Notes: a model not told the origin generated them from the sequence alone. DNA of 64,000 nucleotides from Anaerotignum neopropionicum (GCF_001571775.1 NZ_LRVM01000003.1:287036-351035); one strand, 5' to 3'. Positions 9,118 to 17,640 are shown, counted from the first letter of the stretch. Program-made: numbers and translations.

Positions 9118-9147
9118 GTGCAGGAACGGCACTGCACGAATTGCCGT
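9118..9147 (-). ncRNA. Candidate pseudoknot or switching hairpins in the adhE leader
   Basis: On the minus strand ACGGCA (9147-9142), ATTC, GTGCAG (9137-9132), TGCCGT (9131-9126), TC, CTGCAC (9123-9118). ACGGCA pairs perfectly with TGCCGT, and GTGCAG pairs perfectly with CTGCAC. The two stems interlock, giving an H-type pseudoknot or two mutually exclusive hairpins. The last loop, of 2 bases, is short for both stems to form fully, so alternation is at least as likely. It lies about 60 bases before the adhE start. I do not recognise it as a known riboswitch class. Confidence 0.45.
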
Positions 9148-9150
9148 GTC

Positions 9151-9195
9151 CTCCCATCTGAATTTGGTATATTAATTATAAAATTCAGATGGGAG
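9151..9195. promoter_or_regulatory. Perfect 15-bp inverted repeat around a -10-like box upstream of adhE
   Basis: CTCCCATCTGAATTT (9151-9165) and AAATTCAGATGGGAG (9181-9195) are exact inverted copies separated by 15 bases. On the minus strand the spacer begins with TATAAT (9180-9175), and TTAAAT lies 16 bases further upstream, so the repeat may be a large operator framing the adhE promoter. If transcription starts further upstream it would instead be an RNA hairpin directly before the interlocking stems. Confidence 0.5.
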
Positions 9196-9566
9196 TATTT
9201 AAGTTGACACAGAGAGCGATTAAAAAAGAAAAACTATCAAGTTGTGCAAAATTTATAATTCAACAAAAAATACACATTTGATATTGTGCGATTTTTCTTC
9301 TTGGAGCTAATGTTAACACCTTGTTCCAGTTAAATCAATAAAAATTTTTGAAAATTAATATACCTTTTTAGCGATTGGCCTATATCAATTTTTATATGGT
9401 CATAAATTTCCTGCATAAAATGCTTTCACTCAAAAAAACAATTTTATTCTTTGTTTGTAGTGCAAAATTAGCTTATTTGTACATTCATTTGTGCAATTTA
9501 AAATGTCTTATGAAAATTTGCTTAAAAAAACCCATTTAAAGTAAAATCAGTTTTATTCATTTTTGT

Positions 9567-9594
9567 CCATTTTGTTAATTTAAAAACAAAATGG
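9567..9594. promoter_or_regulatory. Rex-like inverted repeat in the adhE upstream region
   Basis: CCATTTTGTT (9567-9576), 8 bases, AACAAAATGG (9585-9594) form a perfect 10-bp dyad. Inside it TTGTTAATTTAAAAACAA matches 12 of the 14 fixed positions of the redox regulator Rex consensus (TTGTTAA, four bases, TTAACAA). Rex controls adhE in many Clostridia. The site is about 510 bases ahead of the start, so a distant or second promoter would be needed. The rest of the 743-base gap (9196-9683) is AT-rich with no gene visible. Confidence 0.3.
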
Positions 9595-9683
9595 CTTTGT
9601 GTTAAAAAAACTATAAAACTTCATTTCTATTGTTTTTTAATGATATCCCATGCTTTTTTACTTTCAATCAGCATTTTGAAAAC

Positions 9684-9717
9684 AAAAAAAGATTCACATT
9701 TTTTCTGTGAATCCTTT
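9684..9717 (-). terminator. Intrinsic terminator after the LysR gene
   Basis: Minus strand AGGATTCACA, loop GAAAAAA, TGTGAATC, then TTTTTTT. Confidence 0.85.
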
Positions 9718-9802
9718 TAAGCTCTGTGAAAAATTCTAATTTCATGGCATTTTATGGCCTGTTTTTTAATTTATGTCTTTCTTTCACTGCACTATTTTAA
9801 AA

Positions 9803-10738
9803 TTACAAATAACACCCAAATTCACGGGTTTTTTCTCTTAGCATATCTATTAGCAGCTTTTCATATTTTTTTGGCACATGATTTTCCTTGAAAATCAAAA
9901 CATCCTTCATATATTTCGCATATGCGCCGCAGCGCATTTGTACCAAGCCATACTTTTCAAGGGTTTCCTCAGGTACAGGAGATACCCACATATAGGTATT
10001 GGGTACAGAAGAAAGAATTTCAAACTGACTGCCTCTTTCATAAACATAAATCACCTTTTTTTGATAGCGTTCCTCCCGATCATTCTCCGTTAAATCAATA
10101 TAATCCCCCGAAGGAAGTCTTTCGTCCCCATGAACCACCTCTATGCAACCCTCTAAGTCTGCATCCGCTCGAATATATTTATCCGCAATAATACTGTTTT
10201 TGGAAGTTAAAAGCAAATAATCAAACTCTAATATAAGCCTATACGCAAGATCCTTCAGCTTAAACAAAGACAAATAATAGCCTTCATGCATAACATTATA
10301 ACGAATAATACCAATATCATAATGATAATCCAAAACATTTTGTATTGTTCTACTGGAATTTGTTTCACAATAGTGAATCCGCATATTTTCTTCTTTAATT
10401 AACGTATTCAAGCAGTTGGTAAAAACTTCAGAAATGTAACTGGCTCTTGGCACAGAAATTTTTAAGCTAACCCCACGGTCGTTAACATCAGAATATTGAT
10501 TCGTCAAAATATTTATCTGATACTGTATTTCCTTTGCATGACGCAAAAAACGCTGTCCCTCTCGTGTAGTAATTACACCTTTTGGGGTACGTTTAAAAAT
10601 AACAATATCAAATTCTTGTTCTAATTCTTTTACTGCCCGGCTTAAATTAGACTGGGCGACGTACAGTTTTTTGGCTGCTAAAGATATGGAACCACATTTG
10701 TCAATTTCAATTACATATTTTAAATCAGTAAGATTCAT
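9803..10738 (-). CDS. LysR-family transcriptional regulator
   Basis: A 311-residue protein with a LysR winged helix-turn-helix at residues 1-60 (MNLTDLKYVIEIDKCGSIS, AAKKLYVAQSNLSRAVKELE). A periplasmic-binding-like effector domain fills the rest. LysR proteins act as tetramers that bind T-N11-A motifs near a regulated, often divergent, gene. Here the next gene downstream in the same direction is adhE, separated by a terminator, so control of adhE is possible but not shown. The effector domain is too diverged for me to name a ligand. No divergent partner lies within 350 bases. Confidence 0.9.
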   Translation of the reverse strand: MNLTDLKYVIEIDKCGSISLAAKKLYVAQSNLSRAVKELEQEFDIVIFKRTPKGVITTREGQRFLRHAKEIQYQINILTNQYSDVNDRGVSLKISVPRASYISEVFTNCLNTLIKEENMRIHYCETNSSRTIQNVLDYHYDIGIIRYNVMHEGYYLSLFKLKDLAYRLILEFDYLLLTSKNSIIADKYIRADADLEGCIEVVHGDERLPSGDYIDLTENDREERYQKKVIYVYERGSQFEILSSVPNTYMWVSPVPEETLEKYGLVQMRCGAYAKYMKDVLIFKENHVPKKYEKLLIDMLREKTREFGCYL

Positions 10739-11090
10739 CTAAGTCCCCCTAAATATCGTTTGAACATATAAAAAACTTAACTTGTCAGAAAAAAACCATT
10801 AAAATTATTATAAATTAAAATTTTCTAAAAATCCAGAAATTCCGACTTCCTTAGCGTTTTTTGTAATTTTTTATCAAAAAACCATACCTAAATGACCTTG
10901 CAAATTGATTCTTTTTTATATTTTTTTGTATGATTCATTCAAAATACACTTTGTTTCATGATACAAGAGTTTAATGGGAAACCTTTACAAAAGACCCTCA
11001 AATTTTCAAAACCATTCATTTTAATCCGCTTATCATCACCATAATCAAGAAAAAATACGGTAAAATAGAACTTTTTCAAAAAACGCTAGC
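10739..11090. other. AT-rich intergenic region, nothing recognised
   Basis: About 350 bases between the LysR gene and the Rrf2 gene. I see no open frame, clear promoter hexamers, or hairpin with a T run. Confidence 0.5.
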
Positions 11091-11531
11091 TTATTCAATT
11101 ATATTACCTCGGTTACCTACTTCGTTCTCCAAGTATTCCCGGGCCATAATATCTAACGTTGTATTATCCACCACATCATCCAAAGCATCCTTCATTTTTT
11201 TCCAAAGAGTGAGGGAAGCACAGAAATCTGAATTCGGGCATGTAGGCGTATCAACACAATATACCGGAGACAGAGAGCCTTCTAATACACGCAATATTTC
11301 TCCTGCCGTGATTTCTTTGGGGTGGCGGGAAAGAATATACCCGCCTTGTGCCCCCCGAAAGCTTGTTACCAAATCTGCCTTCATCAGCGGATTTATTATT
11401 TGCTCCAAATATTTTTCAGAAATTTGCTGTTCCTTTGAAATAGCCTTTAAGGAAAGCGTTCCCTTTTCATAATTAATCGCCAAGGAAAGCATCAAGCGAA
11501 TTCCGTAGCGTCCTTTGGTTGAAATTTTCAT
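11091..11531 (-). CDS. Rrf2-family regulator, IscR-like with three cysteines
   Basis: A 146-residue Rrf2 protein: N-terminal winged helix (MKISTKGRYGIRLMLSLA; residues 25-60 carry the recognition helix), and the family motif FRGAQGGYILSR. C92, C98 and C104 are spaced as in IscR-type iron-sulfur sensors (YCVDTPTCPNSDFC). It is therefore likely a cluster-sensing regulator of Fe-S assembly or cysteine metabolism. No isc/suf or cys genes are adjacent. Instead it follows ybaK by 10 bases, with its AGGGGTGAT site just beyond the ybaK stop, so the two form an operon. Targets cannot be read from the window. Confidence 0.9.
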   Translation of the reverse strand: MKISTKGRYGIRLMLSLAINYEKGTLSLKAISKEQQISEKYLEQIINPLMKADLVTSFRGAQGGYILSRHPKEITAGEILRVLEGSLSPVYCVDTPTCPNSDFCASLTLWKKMKDALDDVVDNTTLDIMAREYLENEVGNRGNIIE

Positions 11532-11541
11532 TCCATCACCC

Positions 11542-12018
11542 CTATTCTTCTTGCCAGCCTTTACAAATATCTACCCATTCAATACATTTTCCAAAGTGAA
11601 ATATTTCATCACATGTTAATTGGATGGCGGAGTTACTGCTACCTGCTGCAGGAAAAACAGTTTCAAACCGTTTCATTGAAATATCCGCATAAGCCTTTGT
11701 TCCTTCCGGCAAGGCAAAAGGGCAAACACCTCCAATGGCATGTCCTGTGGCATCTAGTGTTTCCTCAGGGGAAAGCATTTTTGCCTTTAAACCAAAGGTA
11801 TCCTTAAATTTTCTATTATCAATTTTGGCATCACCTGCAACCGCAATGACGATAGGCCCCTCTTTTGACATTAAACAAAGGGTTTTTGAGATGCGTGCGG
11901 GAATGACCCCCACCGCTTGCGCAGCCAAATCAACGGTGGCGCTGGAAGTATCAAATTCTAAAACATCATGAGGGCAATTCATTTCTTTTAAATACGCCCT
12001 TACCTTTTCAATTGACAT
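11542..12018 (-). CDS. ybaK: YbaK/EbsC-family Cys-tRNA(Pro) deacylase-like protein
   Basis: A 158-residue protein with the YbaK fold. It carries the conserved lysine-containing SKTLCLMSKEG region, IVIAVAGDAKIDNRKF, and GHAIGGVCPFALPEGT. Family members hydrolyse mischarged aminoacyl-tRNAs, chiefly Cys-tRNA(Pro), in trans. The start at MSIEKV is chosen because GAAGGAG lies upstream of it; the ORF extends eight codons further without a site. It is the first gene of the pair with the Rrf2 regulator, and has an extended -10 promoter at 12068-12096. Confidence 0.85.
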   Translation of the reverse strand: MSIEKVRAYLKEMNCPHDVLEFDTSSATVDLAAQAVGVIPARISKTLCLMSKEGPIVIAVAGDAKIDNRKFKDTFGLKAKMLSPEETLDATGHAIGGVCPFALPEGTKAYADISMKRFETVFPAAGSSNSAIQLTCDEIFHFGKCIEWVDICKGWQEE

Positions 12019-12067
12019 GGTATTTACAACTCCTTCGTACAAATTATCAATAAATTTACATTTTTAA

Positions 12068-12096
12068 ATCATAGCAGAAAAAAGGGAATTCTGCAA
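12068..12096 (-). promoter_or_regulatory. Sigma-A promoter of ybaK-rrf2
   Basis: Minus strand TTGCAG (12096-12091), 17-base spacer, TATGAT (12073-12068), with TGC directly before the -10 (extended -10). Confidence 0.7.
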
Positions 12097-12254
12097 GGCA
12101 ATGAAACGTAAACTACCAATTTCAATGCAGCTTGTCTATACTATACTTTTGAGCATAAAAGAGAAAAAATTATTTCTGCATATTTGTTGTTTGGACTTTT
12201 AAAATAATATTTGTCATAAAAGAACTGAAAGATACGGGGTTTTTCTCTCTTGCC

Positions 12255-12283
12255 TTGACGTGGAATAATCAAAATGCTATACT
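12255..12283 (+). promoter_or_regulatory. Sigma-A promoter of the dlt-like operon
   Basis: TTGACG (12255-12260), 17-base spacer, TATACT (12278-12283). It lies about 60 bases before the adenylation gene. The 160 bases between this and the ybaK promoter show no gene. Confidence 0.8.
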
Positions 12284-12343
12284 CAAAATCGAGTTAATCC
12301 TATTATTTACAAAGGAAAAACCTATACGGATCGAGGAGAAAAA

Positions 12344-13861
12344 ATGATACGAAATATTTTAGAATATTTGGAGGCAACAGCGGGGCGAATACCGGAAAAA
12401 ACGGCTTTTGCCAGCAAGGAAAGTGTCCTCTCTTTTCAAGAATTAATGACCCTAAGCAAGAAAATAGGAACATTTTTGCTGCGATATGGAAAAAGAAATG
12501 CTCCCATTGCGGTTATGATGGAAAAAACACCTGCGTCGGTAGCCGCTTTTTTAGGCTGTGTTTACAGCGGAAATTTTTATACGCCCATTGACTCCACAAT
12601 GCCAAAGGAGCGTATCCTTTCCATATTTGAAACCCTACAGCCACAAGTGCTTTTCATTGATGAAAAAAGCAAAAAAACGGCGGAATATTTGGAATATAAA
12701 GGGGAAATAATTGTGCTTGAGGAAATATTCCATACCCAAGTAGAGGAAACCGCTTTATTAAAGGTTCGAAAAGCTGCCATTGATGCTGATCCACTTTATG
12801 CCCTATTTACTTCTGGTTCCACAGGGATTCCCAAGGGAGTCGTTATTACCCACCACTCTGTTATAAATTTGACGGAATGGTATACAGAAACCTTTGAAAT
12901 TTCAGAAAATGAAATCATAGGGAACCAAGCACCCTTTTACTTTGATTCGTCCATCAAGGATATTTATGCTGTTCTAAAAACAGGGGCAACCATGGAAATC
13001 ATTCCGAAGCAGTTGTTTTCCTTTCCTATAAAGCTGATGGAATATATTGATGAAAAAAAGGTAAATTATATAGATTGGGTACCCTCGGCATTTTGCATTG
13101 TTGCAAATTCAGGCACTTTGGAGAAAATCGCTCCACAATCCTTGAAAAAAATTGCTTTTTGCGGAGAAATTATGCCCACAAAACAATATAATATGTGGCG
13201 GACAAAATATCCCCATGCCCTTTTTGCAAATATCTATGGACCAACTGAGGCAACGGTGGATTGCACCTATTATATTGTTAACAGAGAATTTGCCGATGAT
13301 GAGCCTTTGCCCATTGGCTATCCCTGCAGAAATACAGATATATTCATATTAAATGGAGATCATTTGGCAAAGGAAGGCGAAGCGGGAGAGCTTTGTATCC
13401 GCGGAAGATGCCTTGCTCCGGGTTATTACAAAAATCCAGAAAAAACAGACGAGGCGTTCATTCAAAATCCTCTAAATCCCTATTATCCCGAAAAAATATA
13501 TAAAACAGGAGATGTGGCAAAGTATAACGAACACGGAGAAATTGTTTTCTTGGCAAGAAAAGACCATCAAATTAAGCATATGGGTCACCGCATTGAGTTA
13601 GGAGAGATTGAAACAGCAGTCAATTCTATTGATTTAGTGGAAAGCGGCACTTGTATTTATGATGGGGACAACCAAAAAATTATATTGTTTTATTGCGGTA
13701 AGGAAGCAACCCAAAGCTATATCTTAAAAAAATTACGAGATAAGGTCCCAAAATATATGTTTCCAAACGTTATGATTTTACTAGATGAAATGCCCCAAAC
13801 TTTAAATGGAAAGATAGACAGGCTGCGCCTAAAGGAGTATTATGTTAAAAAAGATGATTGA
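12344..13861 (+). CDS. dltA: DltA-like amino-acid adenylation enzyme
   Basis: A 505-residue stand-alone adenylation domain with core motifs in order: LFTSGSTGIPKGV (ATP loop), the FYFDSSIKDIY substrate-side motif, YGPTEATVD, GYPCRNTDI, YKTGD and RKDHQIKHMGHRIE, and the C-terminal lysine motif NGKIDR. DltA activates D-alanine with ATP and loads it on the carrier protein DltC. The gene order and MBOAT partner support this type of function. D-alanine specificity cannot be proven by eye; a related small acyl or amino acid is possible. GGATCGAGGAGAAAAA precedes the ATG. Its last 20 bases overlap the GNAT gene. Confidence 0.85.
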   Translation: MIRNILEYLEATAGRIPEKTAFASKESVLSFQELMTLSKKIGTFLLRYGKRNAPIAVMMEKTPASVAAFLGCVYSGNFYTPIDSTMPKERILSIFETLQPQVLFIDEKSKKTAEYLEYKGEIIVLEEIFHTQVEETALLKVRKAAIDADPLYALFTSGSTGIPKGVVITHHSVINLTEWYTETFEISENEIIGNQAPFYFDSSIKDIYAVLKTGATMEIIPKQLFSFPIKLMEYIDEKKVNYIDWVPSAFCIVANSGTLEKIAPQSLKKIAFCGEIMPTKQYNMWRTKYPHALFANIYGPTEATVDCTYYIVNREFADDEPLPIGYPCRNTDIFILNGDHLAKEGEAGELCIRGRCLAPGYYKNPEKTDEAFIQNPLNPYYPEKIYKTGDVAKYNEHGEIVFLARKDHQIKHMGHRIELGEIETAVNSIDLVESGTCIYDGDNQKIILFYCGKEATQSYILKKLRDKVPKYMFPNVMILLDEMPQTLNGKIDRLRLKEYYVKKDD

Positions 13862-14633
13862 CGGTCAAGCTTTTTGGCGAGAAATTGCAAAAAGACTATC
13901 AAATGGAGAAAGTACAAACTTCTTTTTTTCCCAGGAGGATGCACTTTTGATGGTTCAAAGGGACAAAATTTATCGATTAGACTTTGACGGCGGTGTGTAT
14001 TTTTTTGTAAAAGAAGAAACGTTTTATCAACTTTATTATTTTTTGGAAAAGGAAAAAAGCCCAGAGGTATTGCCTGCGCTTGCAGAACCTATTATACTAG
14101 AAGAGGTGCTTTTGGCTGCGAAGGAGCGTATTCCATCGGAGGATAACTGGAAAAAAGCCGGTTTGAAGCCGTATTTAGAACGAAAACGAATGTATTTAAC
14201 AACAAAAAATGTTTCTTTCGAAGAGCGAAAGATTACCTTTGCATCAGAAAAAATGCTTGATGATATTTTTTATTTGATGCATGAAAGCTTTGAACCCTTT
14301 TCCTCGGCATTGCCTACAAAAGAATCACTTTTGACGGATATATTGAACCAAAAGGTATTGGTTTCATTACAAAATCAAGAGCTTCTCGGCTTTTTACACT
14401 TTGGGAATATGAAACAGGGCTCAATGCTATGGCATATTGCAGTAATGCCCCAAGCACGCGGCTTAGGTGTTGGTAATCGGCTTGTGAAAGACTGGATTTT
14501 TGCCCAAAGGGATGTTGCTAAGAAATTCCTCCTTTGGGTAAGAACGGACAACCCCCCTGCTTTACGAATGTACGAAAAATTCGGTTTTTTGCCTGATGGC
14601 AGGGTTGCGCCCGTAATGATAAAAACCACATAA
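13842..14633 (+). CDS. GNAT-family N-acetyltransferase inside the dlt-like operon
   Basis: A 263-residue protein. The C-terminal 130 residues form a GNAT domain with the acetyl-CoA-binding motif A (HIAVMPQARGLGVGNRLVKDW) and the closing NPPALRMYEKFGF. The N-terminal 130 residues show no motif I know and may bind the acceptor. It starts inside the adenylation gene with AAAGGAG ahead of the ATG, so it is translationally coupled. Canonical dltXABCD operons do not contain a GNAT. It may acylate the amino acid, the carrier-bound intermediate or the polymer, but the substrate is unknown. Confidence 0.85.
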   Translation: MLKKMIDGQAFWREIAKRLSNGESTNFFFSQEDALLMVQRDKIYRLDFDGGVYFFVKEETFYQLYYFLEKEKSPEVLPALAEPIILEEVLLAAKERIPSEDNWKKAGLKPYLERKRMYLTTKNVSFEERKITFASEKMLDDIFYLMHESFEPFSSALPTKESLLTDILNQKVLVSLQNQELLGFLHFGNMKQGSMLWHIAVMPQARGLGVGNRLVKDWIFAQRDVAKKFLLWVRTDNPPALRMYEKFGFLPDGRVAPVMIKTT

Positions 14634-14652
14634 CAGAAAGGATAATGCAGAG

Positions 14653-14880
14653 ATGGAAACACTATTAAAAATTTTAGCGGAATTAAGACCGGACGTTGAT
14701 TTTGAGGAGAACAAGGAGTTGGTGGATAGCGGCGAGCTGGACTCCTTTGACATTGTTTCTCTGGTTGGAGAATTGTGTGAGGCATATGAAATTCAAATAG
14801 GCGCAGAGGACATTATTCCTGAAAATTTTAATTCTGTTGAAGCAATTATGGCTTTAGTTAAAAGATTGCAGGAAGATTGA
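14653..14880 (+). CDS. dltC: Acyl/aminoacyl carrier protein (DltC-like)
   Basis: A 75-residue acidic four-helix carrier protein. The phosphopantetheine attachment serine is Ser31 in SGELDSFDIV, where family members usually show DS(L/F/V). Residues 55-75 (PENFNSVEAIMALVKRL) match helix IV. It would receive the aminoacyl group from the adenylation enzyme and deliver it to the MBOAT protein at the membrane. The gene lies 19 bases after the GNAT and 19 bases before the MBOAT gene, in the middle of the operon. Confidence 0.88.
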   Translation: METLLKILAELRPDVDFEENKELVDSGELDSFDIVSLVGELCEAYEIQIGAEDIIPENFNSVEAIMALVKRLQED

Positions 14881-14899
14881 TTTTTAAGGAGATTGGATT

Positions 14900-16498
14900 A
14901 TGGCTTTTACTTCGGTACAATTTGTGGTATTCCTACTACTGGCGGCCACTTCATATTTCCTGACCCCGAAGCGTTACCGTTGGGTAACGCTTTTAATTGC
15001 TAATTATATTTTTTATTTTTTTGCAGGGGTAAGGTACTTTATCTACTTACTGGCAACAACGATAACCATATATTTTGCTGCAGTTAAGCTGGGAAATATC
15101 TCTGCAAAAAATAAGGTTGATTTTGCTGCTGCAAAGACAGCGCTGGATAAGGAGCAGAAAAAAGCTTGGAAAGCCACTTTTACAAAAAAGAAGCGCATGA
15201 TTTTAATTCCCGCCCTGCTTTTTAATCTTGGTATTTTGGCGGTATTAAAATATTCCGGTTTTGTTGAGAGCAATTTAAATGCACTGTTTGCCCGCTTTTC
15301 CCTTGGTATTGAGATGCCGATACACAGCTTTTTATTACCCTTGGGGATTTCTTTTTATACCTTTCAGTCTGTGGCGTATTTGATTGATGTTTATCGGGAA
15401 AAATATGAACCCGAACGAAATTGGGCAAAGCTTGCGTTATTTATTTCCTTTTTCCCTCAAATCGTGCAAGGGCCCATCGGCAGATATAATGATTTGGCGG
15501 AGCAGCTTTTTCGCCCCAATTCCTTTTCCTTTCAAAGAGTGAAATTTGGCGTACAGCTAATGCTTTGGGGTGCATTTAAAAAGCTGATTATTGCCGATAG
15601 AGCCAAGGTAATTGTAGATACTATTTTCGGCTATCCTCAAACCTTTGGCGGTACCTATGTTGCAGTGGCTGCATTGGTCTACTGTGTTCAGCTTTATGGG
15701 GATTTTTCCGGAGGAATTGATATTGCAACGGGTGCGGCACAGGTTTTGGGAATTCAATTAGAAAAGAACTTCCAGCGGCCTTATTTGGCAACCAGTATCC
15801 CCGATTTTTGGCGCAGATGGCACATTACCTTAGGGGCATGGTTTCGGGATTATGTATTTTATCCCCTTTCTTTATCCAAGTTTTTTATGAAAGTAGGAAA
15901 AAAAGGGCGCAAGCTTCTGGGCAACTACATAGGCAAGCTGTTGCCTGTATTGATTCCACAGTTTATTGTTTTCTTCCTCATCGGTATTTGGCATGGAGCA
16001 GAATGGAAATATATTGCCTTCGGTTTTTACAACGGCACATTAATTGTTTTGGGCATTTTGTTTGATCAGCCCTTCAAAAAACTAATTGAAAAGCTTCATA
16101 TTCGTACAGAATGTTTTAGCTGGCATTTGTTTCAGGTTTTACGCACACTTATTTTAGTGGCATTGGGTAAAATAATCACCAGAGCTCCCGGTGTTGGTGC
16201 TTCTGCCTATATGGTGCGCTCTATGGTGCAAAATTGGGACGGAAATGTTTTGTTGAATGGGGGATTATTAAAACTGGGGCTTGATATACAGGATTTATGG
16301 GTATTATTCTTTGCATCCCTTGTATTCCTAACGGTAAGCTTGCTGCAAGAATCCGGTGTGCAAATTCGCGAAGCCTTATCCAAGCAAAACCTCATGTTTC
16401 GTTGGGTGATTTATTTGGCAGCAATTTTCTCATTAATTTTGTTTGGCGTATATGGCTTGAATTATAACGCCTCCGACTTTATTTATAGGGGGTTTTAA
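14900..16498 (+). CDS. dltB: MBOAT-family O-acyltransferase (DltB/AlgI-like)
   Basis: A 532-residue membrane protein with about eleven hydrophobic segments. It carries the MBOAT core (FFPQIVQGPIGRY, DFWRRWHITLGAWFRDYVFYP) and the catalytic histidine in FFLIGIWHGAEWKY. DltB passes the acyl group from carrier protein across the membrane to lipoteichoic acid or another polymer. At 532 residues it is longer than most DltB proteins (about 400) and nearer AlgI/PatA in size; a charged insert near residues 75-100 accounts for part of this. TAAGGAGATTGGATT precedes the ATG. The SGNH gene starts 2 bases after its stop. Confidence 0.9.
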   Translation: MAFTSVQFVVFLLLAATSYFLTPKRYRWVTLLIANYIFYFFAGVRYFIYLLATTITIYFAAVKLGNISAKNKVDFAAAKTALDKEQKKAWKATFTKKKRMILIPALLFNLGILAVLKYSGFVESNLNALFARFSLGIEMPIHSFLLPLGISFYTFQSVAYLIDVYREKYEPERNWAKLALFISFFPQIVQGPIGRYNDLAEQLFRPNSFSFQRVKFGVQLMLWGAFKKLIIADRAKVIVDTIFGYPQTFGGTYVAVAALVYCVQLYGDFSGGIDIATGAAQVLGIQLEKNFQRPYLATSIPDFWRRWHITLGAWFRDYVFYPLSLSKFFMKVGKKGRKLLGNYIGKLLPVLIPQFIVFFLIGIWHGAEWKYIAFGFYNGTLIVLGILFDQPFKKLIEKLHIRTECFSWHLFQVLRTLILVALGKIITRAPGVGASAYMVRSMVQNWDGNVLLNGGLLKLGLDIQDLWVLFFASLVFLTVSLLQESGVQIREALSKQNLMFRWVIYLAAIFSLILFGVYGLNYNASDFIYRGF

Positions 16499-16499
16499 T

Positions 16500-17531
16500 A
16501 TGAAAGGATGTATCAAAACCATGACAAGATGCGTTGCTTTTTTTATAATTTTCTCAATGATCTTTTCTAATACGTCTGACTATCTGCGTCGTCCCGACGA
16601 TGAGTCCGATGAAATTCACGCCTTTTACGACGAGCCAAAGGACTCCATTGACGTATTATTTATGGGAAGCAGTCCCATCTTGCGAGGGGTTTCTCCCATG
16701 GTAATGTGGAAACAGAACGGCTTTACCAGCTACGTTCGTGCATCGGCGTTACAAGCACCCTCCGTTACCTATGGGCTTTTGGGGGAATCCTTAGAGTACC
16801 AAAGCCCAGAATTAGTAGTGCTTTTGTGCGATAACATTTTTCTGGAATTTGACTATGGGGAGCGTGAAGGAGATTTGCGACGGGCATTGGATGGAATGAA
16901 AATGTCTAAATACAAATTCCAAATTGTAAACCAGGTTATTGCGGCGGATGACAGACAGACTTTGCTATCCTATATGTTTCCGTTGTTCCGTTATCATGAA
17001 AGATGGAAGGAAATCAACTGGGCAGAGGCAGAGCCAACCCCTCTCATGGTACATTCCTTCAAAAAAGGCAATGTTTACCTTCGTGGCGGAGAGCCTCAGG
17101 AATATCCGGAAAACTTTATGGAACCTTCCTCTACATTGGCCCCAGAATTTAACGAGAGCGCCAAAGATTATATCGAAAAAACAATCAATCTTTGCAAGGA
17201 AAAAAATATTTCTGTTTTAATGCTTCATTTGCCGAAAATGTCATGGAGCTATGAACAAAGCATGGCAATAGAGGACTTTGCAAAAGAAATGGGCGTTGAT
17301 TACCTTGATTGTGACCGTGAAGAAATCAGAACTCAATTAAATCTGGATCCTGCCGTTGATTACTATGACCAGGGGCATATGAATTTGATTGGTTCTATAA
17401 AGCTTTCTCAATGGTTTGGTGAATATTTGGATATCACTTACAATCTGCCCGACCATAGAAATGAGGAAGCTTATCAAAAGTGGAATGAGGATTATCAATT
17501 ATATGCCGAAAAAACAAAGGCGGTATCGTAA
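16500..17531 (+). CDS. dltD: DltD-like/SGNH-type cell-surface protein
   Basis: A 343-residue protein with an N-terminal hydrophobic signal anchor (TRCVAFFIIFSMIF), then an extracellular domain. VLFMGSSPILRGVSP provides the GxS block with the probable catalytic serine. YYDQGHMNLIGSIKLSQW provides the C-terminal D/H pair of SGNH hydrolases. DltD and the AlgJ/AlgX-type partners of MBOAT proteins share this arrangement and help transfer the acyl group outside the membrane. It is the last gene of the operon and is followed by a terminator. Assignment as DltD rather than another SGNH partner rests on context. Confidence 0.78.
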   Translation: MKGCIKTMTRCVAFFIIFSMIFSNTSDYLRRPDDESDEIHAFYDEPKDSIDVLFMGSSPILRGVSPMVMWKQNGFTSYVRASALQAPSVTYGLLGESLEYQSPELVVLLCDNIFLEFDYGEREGDLRRALDGMKMSKYKFQIVNQVIAADDRQTLLSYMFPLFRYHERWKEINWAEAEPTPLMVHSFKKGNVYLRGGEPQEYPENFMEPSSTLAPEFNESAKDYIEKTINLCKEKNISVLMLHLPKMSWSYEQSMAIEDFAKEMGVDYLDCDREEIRTQLNLDPAVDYYDQGHMNLIGSIKLSQWFGEYLDITYNLPDHRNEEAYQKWNEDYQLYAEKTKAVS

Positions 17532-17600
17532 AACTTACAATTTTAATATTTATCTTGTGTGTACAATTTTTGAAAAATACCAATGAAAAAGCCGGCTATG

Positions 17601-17640
17601 AAAAACCTGTTTGGGCATTTGTTCCGCCAGGTTTTTTTCG
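17601..17640 (+). terminator. Intrinsic terminator after the dlt-like operon
   Basis: AAAAACCTG pairs with CAGGTTTTT around an 18-base loop; the T run continues to TTTTTTTC. Confidence 0.8.
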
